Shown: positions 7,070 through 12,830 of the stretch, one piece after another
Numbering within the stretch: the first letter of the stretch is position 1
Layout: each line of letters starts with the position of its first letter
NCBI GenBank assembly: GCA_964427955.1
Contig: CAYRWY010000085.1
Coordinates: 1-16,803, forward strand
Length of the DNA: 16,803 nucleotides
Direction: 5' to 3'
Source of the DNA: JACRBK01 sp964427955
GTDB lineage: Bacteria; Chloroflexota; Anaerolineae; Aggregatilineales; Aggregatilineaceae
Notes under the pieces: generated by a model
The model's input: the letters and a program-made list of their open reading frames with translations, nothing else
What the model was told of the DNA's origin: nothing
Databases searched by the model: none
Program-made: the position numbers and the translations under genes

Positions 7070-8479
7070 ATGCAACCAGGCAAAATAACCTTAGGCGTAA
7101 TCGTGGGCAATCGTGACTTTTTCCCGGACCGGCTGGTCACCGAGGGGCGGCAGGACATCCTGACGCTCTTCAAGGAATTCGACCTCGACGCCGTGATCCT
7201 GGATGAAAACGCGACCAAACTGGGCGGGGTCGAAACCTGGAAACATGCCAAGCAGTGCGCGGCACTGTTCCGCGAGCACCGGGATCGCATTGACGGCATC
7301 CTGGTGGTGCTGCCCAACTTCGGCGACGAAAAAGGGGTGGCGGACACGATCAAGCTCTCCGGGCTGAACGTGCCGATCCTGGTCCAGGCGTATCCGGACG
7401 ATCTCCAGCAGTTCACGGTCGAGCGCCGCCGCGACGCCTTCTGTGGCAAAATCTCGGTCTGTAACAACCTGGTCCAGTACCATTACCCGTTTTCGCTGAC
7501 GACCCTGCACACCGTGCATCCGACCTCCGCGTCGTTCAAGGCGGACCTGCGGCGGTTTGTCGCCGTCTGCCGCGTCGTCAAGGGCTTGAAGCAGGCCCGG
7601 CTGGGGGCGATTGGCGCGCGGCCCGGCAATTTCAACACCACCCGTTACAGCGAAAAGCTGCTCCAGACCGCCGGAATCAGCGTGACGACGATAGACATGT
7701 CGGAGGTGTTCGGCTGGGCGAACAAGCTGGCCGACGGCGATCCGAAGGTCAAGGCCAAGCTGGACTCGATTCATGGCTACATACGGACCGACGGCGTGCC
7801 CGCGCCCGCCGTGGTCAAGATGGCGAAGCTGGGGATCGTGATCGATGACTGGATGGCGCAGTACGACCTGCAAGCCTCGGCCCTGCAATGCTGGACCTCG
7901 CTGCAACAGAACTATGGCATCAATGTCTGCACCCTGATGAGCATGATGAGCGAGCAGTTGATGCCCAGCGCGTGCGAAGTGGACGTCACCGGCGTGACGT
8001 CGATGTTTGCGCTGCAACTGGCGACCGGCCAGCCCAGCGCGCTGGTCGACTGGAACAACAACTACGGCGATGATCCCAACAAGTGCGTGCTGTTCCACTG
8101 CGGCAACTGGGCCAAGAGCTTCTTCAGCGACATGAAGATGGCCAACGCCGAAATCCTGGCGACGACACTCGGCACAGACAAGACGTACGGCGCGGTCGCG
8201 GGACGCACCCCTGCCGGGCCGATGAGCTTCGCACGCCTCACGACCGACGATCAGCACGGCCAGATCCGCACTTACGTCGGCGACGGGCAGTTCGTGGACG
8301 ATCCGCTCGACACCTTTGGCAGCCGGGCGGTGGTCGAAGTGCCCGACCTGCAAAAGCTGATGCGCCATATCTGCAAAAACGGCTACGAGCACCACGCCGC
8401 CATGAGCGCGGCGCCCTCCGCGGACATCCTGGCGGAAGCTTTCGAGACCTATTTCGGCTGGGAAGTGTATCACCACTGA
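7070..8479 (+). CDS. L-fucose/L-arabinose isomerase-like protein
   Basis: This 469-residue cytoplasmic protein has the length and organisation of the L-fucose/L-arabinose isomerase superfamily, metal-dependent enzymes that interconvert aldoses and ketoses. I see an N-terminal alpha/beta region (ITLGVIVGNRDFFPD, then DGILVVLPNFGDEKGVADT) and a middle region with ARLGAIGARPGNFNTTRYSE. The active-site part has CEVDVTG with E303, VDWNNNYGDD with D327, and FHCGNWA with H343. This matches the Glu/Asp/His metal-site pattern of FucI and AraA. I chose ATG 7070 because AAAGGA (7055-7060) lies 9 bases upstream. GTG 7052 would add six residues and is less likely. It is the last gene of the operon, followed by a strong terminator. 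It is not close enough to named subfamilies for me to call FucI or AraA, and the substrate is unknown. Confidence 0.82.
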   Translation: MQPGKITLGVIVGNRDFFPDRLVTEGRQDILTLFKEFDLDAVILDENATKLGGVETWKHAKQCAALFREHRDRIDGILVVLPNFGDEKGVADTIKLSGLNVPILVQAYPDDLQQFTVERRRDAFCGKISVCNNLVQYHYPFSLTTLHTVHPTSASFKADLRRFVAVCRVVKGLKQARLGAIGARPGNFNTTRYSEKLLQTAGISVTTIDMSEVFGWANKLADGDPKVKAKLDSIHGYIRTDGVPAPAVVKMAKLGIVIDDWMAQYDLQASALQCWTSLQQNYGINVCTLMSMMSEQLMPSACEVDVTGVTSMFALQLATGQPSALVDWNNNYGDDPNKCVLFHCGNWAKSFFSDMKMANAEILATTLGTDKTYGAVAGRTPAGPMSFARLTTDDQHGQIRTYVGDGQFVDDPLDTFGSRAVVEVPDLQKLMRHICKNGYEHHAAMSAAPSADILAEAFETYFGWEVYHH

Positions 8480-8493
8480 ACCGGCAAACAGCC

Positions 8494-8538
8494 AACACAA
8501 GACCCTGGGGACCGACTCCGCCCGCAGGGTCTTGTGTT
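8494..8538 (+). terminator. Intrinsic terminator of the sugar operon
   Basis: AACACAAGACCCTG (8494-8507) is perfectly complementary to 8525-8538, a 14-bp stem. It is extended inward by GGG/CCC (8508-8510 with 8521-8523), leaving one bulged G. The descending arm ends in GTGTTTAG, so the T run is short. The stem starts 14 bases after the isomerase stop. The convergent AraC-family gene ends at 8568, so the hairpin may stop transcripts from both sides. Confidence 0.82.
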
Positions 8539-8567
8539 TAGCACAAAGCCTGGCAGGTGGAGTTGGC

Positions 8568-9395
8568 CTAGACGACCAGGCGGTACTGGCCGGGGGGAAC
8601 GCCTACGATACGCTTGAAATGCCGGGTGAGGTGGCTCTGATCCACAAACCCGGCCTCTAAGGCCACCTCGGCAATGGGCAGCCCGGCCAGCAGCAGTTTC
8701 TTGGCATATTCGACCCGGACCTGCGTCTGGAAGGCGTGCGGCGGCAGCCCGTAGCTTTTCCGGAACCCGCGCACCAGGTACGACCGGCTGAGACCCACCT
8801 GATCGGCCAGGGCTTGCAGCGATACATTCTCGTGGAGGTTGCCCGCCAGAAAATCACGCACCTGGCCCATCAACACCTGTTCGTGGGGAACCCGTCCGCG
8901 ACCGGGCCGGTCGTCGGCGTGCCAGCGGATGAGATGAGCCAATGCCTGAACGAGCAGCGTTTCTCGTTCCAACTGCGACGTACAGGGATCTTCCAGCGCC
9001 GTATGCATCCGGCGGATCAGGTGAAACAGGATGTCATCGTAGAGGATCGGATACGAAAAAAACGGAATATCGACGGAACGGTCGAACAATTCGGACGCGA
9101 CCGCTTGCAATACCGGCGCCTCCGGGTAAAACATGCGGTAGGTCCAGCCCAGCGCGGTCGTGGCCTGACCGATGTGCACTTCTCCCGGGTTGACCAGCGC
9201 GACGCAGCCTTCCGGCATCACCAGCCGGTTCCGCCCGTGATAGATGAAGGTCTGCGCGCCGCCTTCGATGATCCCAATGGCGAACCCCTCGTGCGCGTGT
9301 GGGGCGAACACATGGGTAATGTAGGTCGCGCGCAGCAGCTCAAGGTTATTGAGCGCCTTATCGTGCCAGAACTTCGCGTGTTCCTGGATCGGCAT
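8568..9395 (-). CDS. AraC-family transcriptional regulator
   Basis: This is a 275-residue DNA-binding regulator. The N-terminal half is a cupin-like AraC ligand-binding domain (HAHEGFAIGIIEGGAQTFIYHG at about 34-55, then NPGEVHIGQ). The C-terminal ~90 residues hold two helix-turn-helix motifs. The first reads SLQALADQVGLSRSYLVRGFRK (about 190-211). The second reads PIAEVALEAGFVDQSHLTRHFK (about 242-263), followed by the GVPPGQYR ending typical of AraC proteins. It starts 6 bases after the LysE-family gene stop, so the two are probably co-transcribed and translationally coupled. AraC-LysE pairs are common, and control of the exporter by this regulator is the simplest reading. Its gene also ends next to the sugar operon, so a role there cannot be excluded. 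No strong Shine-Dalgarno sequence precedes the ATG. Confidence 0.92.
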   Translation of the reverse strand: MPIQEHAKFWHDKALNNLELLRATYITHVFAPHAHEGFAIGIIEGGAQTFIYHGRNRLVMPEGCVALVNPGEVHIGQATTALGWTYRMFYPEAPVLQAVASELFDRSVDIPFFSYPILYDDILFHLIRRMHTALEDPCTSQLERETLLVQALAHLIRWHADDRPGRGRVPHEQVLMGQVRDFLAGNLHENVSLQALADQVGLSRSYLVRGFRKSYGLPPHAFQTQVRVEYAKKLLLAGLPIAEVALEAGFVDQSHLTRHFKRIVGVPPGQYRLVV

Positions 9396-9401
9396 CTTGA
9401 T

Positions 9402-10025
9402 TCAATGGGCCAACAACACCATCCGGCATCCCAGCCCGATCAGCACACTGCCCACCAGGTAGCTGATCAGCCGGTTCGACTTTGAGTTTAACAGCCATTC
9501 GCTCACCGCGCCTGAAAAATACCCCACCAGGCTGAACCAGGCAATCCCCAGCAGGGCCATCGACACGCCCAGAAAGACCACCTGGAGACTGCTCCCCCGG
9601 CCCGTGATGAACTGCGGGATGAACGCCAGGAAGGTGAGCATTGCCTTGGGGTTGAACAGGTTGGTGAACATGCCCTGCCGCACGATCTGGACCGCGCCCC
9701 GGTCGGGCGCACCAGCGAGCGGAGTGGTGGCCAGCACGCCGCTGCTCCTGAACGATTTCACGCCGAGCAAGACGAGATAGGCCGCGCCAAGGTATTTGAT
9801 CACCTCAAACGCGAGGTCCGAAGTCAAGATCAGTGCCGTCACGCCCAACGCCGCCAGAGTGGTATGGGCCAGCAGCCCCAGGCTGATCCCGACGGCGGAC
9901 AGCACGCCGCTCCAACGCCCGCGCGCGACCCCCTGGGTCATGACGTACACGAAGTCCGGGCCGGGGGCGATGATAAGCAGCGCCGCGCCCGCGTAAAACA
10001 CGCCTAACGAGTTGATCCCATGCAT
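9402..10025 (-). CDS. LysE/RhtB-family amino acid exporter
   Basis: This 207-residue membrane protein belongs to a family that exports amino acids or similar small molecules. The family signature APGPDFVYVMTQGVARGRWSG lies near residues 19-39, after the first hydrophobic segment. Further membrane helices cover LLAHTTLAALGVTALIL, YLGAAYLVLLGVKSF, the FNPKAMLTFLAFIPQF region, the central VVFLGVSMALLGIAWFSLVG segment and the C-terminal LVGSVLIGLGCRMVLL. That is about six, as usual. I placed the start at ATG 10025 (MHGINSLGVFYAG), which gives the standard length and puts the first helix at the N-terminus. A longer frame to 10130 would add 35 non-family residues overlapping the opposite promoter region. 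It is followed closely by the AraC-family gene. The exported substrate is not known. Confidence 0.88.
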   Translation of the reverse strand: MHGINSLGVFYAGAALLIIAPGPDFVYVMTQGVARGRWSGVLSAVGISLGLLAHTTLAALGVTALILTSDLAFEVIKYLGAAYLVLLGVKSFRSSGVLATTPLAGAPDRGAVQIVRQGMFTNLFNPKAMLTFLAFIPQFITGRGSSLQVVFLGVSMALLGIAWFSLVGYFSGAVSEWLLNSKSNRLISYLVGSVLIGLGCRMVLLAH

Positions 10026-10062
10026 GAGGCCCTGCTGTTCCTGGTAGATCGAATTTGAGTCT

Positions 10063-10068
10063 AGTATA
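10063..10068 (-). promoter_or_regulatory. Possible -10 element for the LysE-AraC unit
   Basis: On the minus strand this reads TATACT, five of six matches to the bacterial -10 consensus. It lies about 38 bases before the LysE-family start. The hexamer 17 bases upstream (AAGACG) is a poor -35, so this is only a candidate. Confidence 0.35.
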
Positions 10069-10118
10069 GAGAGGCGCGGCAGAATCGTCTTGTATGTTAT
10101 TGAACCGAACGAATGAGC

Positions 10119-10124
10119 TATAAT
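10119..10124 (+). promoter_or_regulatory. Candidate -10 element for the DNA polymerase gene
   Basis: A perfect TATAAT lies 26 bases before ATG 10151. TTGAAC at 10100-10105 is a good -35 sequence but the spacer is only 13 bases, and the hexamer at the ideal distance (GTTATT) is weak. If used, transcription would begin near 10131 and give a 5' leader of only about 20 bases. Confidence 0.45.
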
Positions 10125-10150
10125 TGACAACAGTTCGTGATACCCGTTGG

Positions 10151-12034
10151 ATGAGCGAGCCTGCCATGCAGCTTCCCCTGTTTGAAGAACCGGTCTACTA
10201 CGACGCCGACGCGCTGGCGCGCTGCCTCCGGGGCGCTGACGTCGCCATCGACATCGAAACGGAGACCCGCTGGCCCGGCTACGGCCCGCGCCTGGACTAT
10301 GGGCTGAGCTATCCGGCAGACATCACCATCATCGCGCTGGCGTGGAGCGAGGGCGAACAACACCAGACCACCGTGCTCACCACCCCCTTCGACGAGCGAG
10401 TCCGCGATTTTCTGTGCGCCCTGTTCCGGCGCGAGACCCCCCTGGCGGCCCACAATGCGATCTTCGACCTGCGCCAGCTTAGCAAGTTGACCGGGGGACA
10501 AATTCCCGCCGCCGTGTGGGACACCTACGTCATGGCCCGTCTGCTGCATCCGGCGGTAAGCGCGAGTTATAACCTGGTGGCGGTCGCTACGACGCTGGGT
10601 ATCCCTGTTCCCGCTGAACAACACGAACTCAAGCGCCAGCGTGGGCGGCTGCATACGCTCCCCCTGGAGCTGACCCTCGCATATGCCCAGAATGATGCCC
10701 GCCTGGCCCTTCAGATTTACCAGCGCCAGCGGGCGATCCCCTTCAGCGCCGAGTTGATCGACTGGGAATGCCGGGCCGTGCGCGAATACTGCCGGATGGC
10801 GGCGCGTGGCATCCGGCTGAACACGCCCTTTGTCGAACAACACGTCGGCGACCTGGAACGAGAACGGATCGATCTGGTCCGGCGGCTGAGCGAGGATGGC
10901 CTGACCACGCCGGGCAGTCCCAAGGCGCGCGCCCGCTACCTGTACGAGCGGAAGGGCATTCCGCTGCCCGCACGTGAGGCCGATTCGAGCTTTTTCACTC
11001 GCGAAGGGCGAAAGCGGCTGCGCGAACACCCGGACAGCGCCATGCGGTGGACCGATCTGAGCACTCGCTCGGACGTGATCGAAACCTACATGGAAGAAGA
11101 CAGCCCCTACCGCGAGCGTCTCCAGGATCTGGCGCACTATCTGGAAACGGACTGGCTGATGTCCACGCTGACCGGGCTGCTCGAACATGCCGTCACGGAT
11201 GGACGGCTGCACAGCCTGGTGACCATCGCTACCGATACCGGGCGGCGGGCGTCGAGCTACCCGCACATGCAGAACTGGAAAATGCCCGCGATGGCCGGGG
11301 TCGCGATAGGAGACGAGGGGTACACCCTGGTCGAGATCGACTACAGCAACGCCGAAAACGTGATGGCGGCCATGATTTCGGGCGACGATCACCTGTCCGC
11401 GGCCTGCGATGCGGAGGACTTCCACTCGATGATGGCGGCGCGCTATTTCGGCCAGACGTGGGCCGAGGCCGACGCGGCACAACGGAAGCAGTTGCGCGGG
11501 ATGTCCAAAAAGATCTCCTATGGCACCGCCTACGGCATGGGCGCGGAACGGCTGGGGATCAGCCTGGAGATTTCGACAGCAGAGGCGCAGGCCCTCATGC
11601 GCGCCAAAGATGCCGCCTTCCCCAAAATGACCCGCCTGCGAGCCGCCGCCAAACAGCAGGCCGAGCGTACCGGATTTCTCGAACTGTGGACCGGGCGGCG
11701 CGTGGCCGTGCCGTCGGCGTTCGTGGCCTGGAACTACCTGTGCCAGGGAGGTGTCAGCGAGATGCTCAAGCGCGCCATCGTCCTGGTGAGCGAGACCTTT
11801 GCTGCGCGCGGGTGGCGGTCGCGCGTGGCGCTGGACGTGCACGACGCCCTGATCCTTGAGGTCGCGCACGACGAATGGGACGATGCGCTGCCGCTGGCCA
11901 GCGGGATCATGGCCTCCATCGCGCCCGATCCCCTGATACAACGTACCACCCCGCCGATTCGCTGGCGCGCGGCGCCGAACCTGGTCGAGAATCGCAAGAA
12001 ATGGGGCGCGCAGCAGTGGCATCCCGACGCATAG
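10151..12034 (+). CDS. Stand-alone family A DNA polymerase with 3'-5' exonuclease domain, phage-like
   Basis: This is a DNA-dependent DNA polymerase of about 627 residues. The exonuclease domain shows all three DEDDy motifs: D34/E36 (DIETE), D106 (NAIFDLR) and Y178/D182 (YAQNDAR). The polymerase domain shows TDTGRRASSYP, motif A DYSNAE with D397 and the steric-gate E402, motif B RGMSKKISYGTAYG with K453 and Y457, and motif C VHDAL with D565. There is no 5' nuclease domain, so this is not the housekeeping PolA of about 900 residues. Y457 occupies the position of E. coli Pol I F762, as in phage T7 polymerase. Motif C has Ala where Pol I has E883. The start is uncertain: ATG 10151 is preferred, ATG 10166 is possible, and neither has a strong ribosome binding site. 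The last 34 bases overlap the next gene. Confidence 0.88.
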   Translation: MSEPAMQLPLFEEPVYYDADALARCLRGADVAIDIETETRWPGYGPRLDYGLSYPADITIIALAWSEGEQHQTTVLTTPFDERVRDFLCALFRRETPLAAHNAIFDLRQLSKLTGGQIPAAVWDTYVMARLLHPAVSASYNLVAVATTLGIPVPAEQHELKRQRGRLHTLPLELTLAYAQNDARLALQIYQRQRAIPFSAELIDWECRAVREYCRMAARGIRLNTPFVEQHVGDLERERIDLVRRLSEDGLTTPGSPKARARYLYERKGIPLPAREADSSFFTREGRKRLREHPDSAMRWTDLSTRSDVIETYMEEDSPYRERLQDLAHYLETDWLMSTLTGLLEHAVTDGRLHSLVTIATDTGRRASSYPHMQNWKMPAMAGVAIGDEGYTLVEIDYSNAENVMAAMISGDDHLSAACDAEDFHSMMAARYFGQTWAEADAAQRKQLRGMSKKISYGTAYGMGAERLGISLEISTAEAQALMRAKDAAFPKMTRLRAAAKQQAERTGFLELWTGRRVAVPSAFVAWNYLCQGGVSEMLKRAIVLVSETFAARGWRSRVALDVHDALILEVAHDEWDDALPLASGIMASIAPDPLIQRTTPPIRWRAAPNLVENRKKWGAQQWHPDA

Positions 12035-12735
12035 GCACACTCGCCGAAAAATCGCTGCACGCGGCGCTCAAGACGTGGTATGCCCAACCGGGAGACTACC
12101 TCGAATGGGCCGTGGACGGAAAACACGTCGTCGATATTTTCCGCCCGGCGTCTGATGGCACGGCTGGGGAGTGCATCGAAATCCAGACGCGCCGCCTGGA
12201 CCGGCTCAAGCCCAAGCTGGCCCGCCTGCTGGACCAGTGGCCGGTGCGGTTGGTTTATCCCATCGCCCAGGAGCGGTACATCGTGCGCCTGCGGGCGGAC
12301 GGCGAGATCGTGAGCCGACGCAAATCGCCCAAGCGCGGCACCATCTTTCATCTGTTCCCGGAACTGGTCAGCCTGCCCGCCCTGGTGACTCACCCGAATT
12401 TCACGTTGGACGTGCCGTTGATCAAGGAAGAGGAATTCTGGATGGATGATGGGCAGGGGAGCTGGCGGCGGAAACATTGGAGCATCTATGACCGGCAATT
12501 GATCGAGGTTTATGAGACGATCTCGCTCCGCACCCCCGCCGATTTTGCGGCCCTGCTTCCTGCGGATCTGCTCGGCCTCTTCGATACTCAGGCGTTAGCG
12601 GAGGCCCTGGGGCTGCCGCGCGCGCTGGCGCAGAAAATGGTCTACTGCCTGCGCGAAATGGCGGTGTTGGAGATCGCCGGTCGCCAGGGCCGCTCCCGAC
12701 AGTACCGGCGCAGCGGTGAGGCGCCGCCGGGATGA
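12001..12735 (+). CDS. Uncharacterised protein: predicted PD-(D/E)XK-like nuclease core plus winged helix
   Basis: I do not recognise this 244-residue protein as a named family. The N-terminal third reads like a minimal PD-(D/E)XK fold. A helix (GTLAEKSLHAALKTWY) carries E16. A strand follows with GKHVVDIF (D45), then ECIEIQTRRL with E60-x-Q62, then a basic helix (RLKPKLARLLDQW) and a strand (VRLVYPI). Gln in place of the usual Lys is tolerated in some branches of that superfamily. The last 55 residues form a clear winged-helix DNA-binding domain: FDTQALAEALGLPRALAQKM, then YCLREMAVLEI and a basic wing GRQGRSRQYRR. I chose ATG 12001, with GTG 12016 as the alternative. Both overlap the polymerase gene end, so the two proteins are translationally coupled and probably act together on DNA. 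The nuclease assignment is inference from motif spacing. Confidence 0.72.
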   Translation: MGRAAVASRRIGTLAEKSLHAALKTWYAQPGDYLEWAVDGKHVVDIFRPASDGTAGECIEIQTRRLDRLKPKLARLLDQWPVRLVYPIAQERYIVRLRADGEIVSRRKSPKRGTIFHLFPELVSLPALVTHPNFTLDVPLIKEEEFWMDDGQGSWRRKHWSIYDRQLIEVYETISLRTPADFAALLPADLLGLFDTQALAEALGLPRALAQKMVYCLREMAVLEIAGRQGRSRQYRRSGEAPPG

Positions 12736-12773
12736 TCCCGACCCCACATGGGCGACTTTCCCCCTGAAAACAA

Positions 12774-12800
12774 CGGACCGGATGGCGTTCATCCGGTCCG
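12774..12800 (-). terminator. Intrinsic terminator of the potassium permease gene, possibly bidirectional
   Basis: CGGACCGGATG (12774-12784) pairs perfectly with CATCCGGTCCG (12790-12800), an 11-bp stem with a 5-base loop. On the minus strand the stem is followed by TTGTTTTC, a T-rich tract, which fits termination of the gene ending at 12831. On the plus strand only a weak T content follows, but the hairpin also lies 38 bases after the stop of the winged-helix gene and could serve it too. Confidence 0.85.
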
Positions 12801-12830
12801 GCAAATCCATTTCAAGCGAGACTGTGCTGC

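Noticed and set aside
10026..10130. N-terminal extension of the LysE-family protein up to 10130
   Set aside because: The added 35 residues do not look like a LysE N-terminus, and they run across the divergent promoter region. ATG 10025 gives the family length.
10124..10146. TTGACA at 10124-10129 as a -35 box for the polymerase
   Set aside because: The hexamer at the proper distance (TTGGAT) is a poor -10 and lies on the start codon itself. TATAAT at 10119 is the better element.
10118..12040. Long minus-strand open frame opposite the DNA polymerase
   Set aside because: It is a shadow of the polymerase gene, whose exonuclease and polymerase motifs are complete on the plus strand. The antisense product has low-complexity composition.
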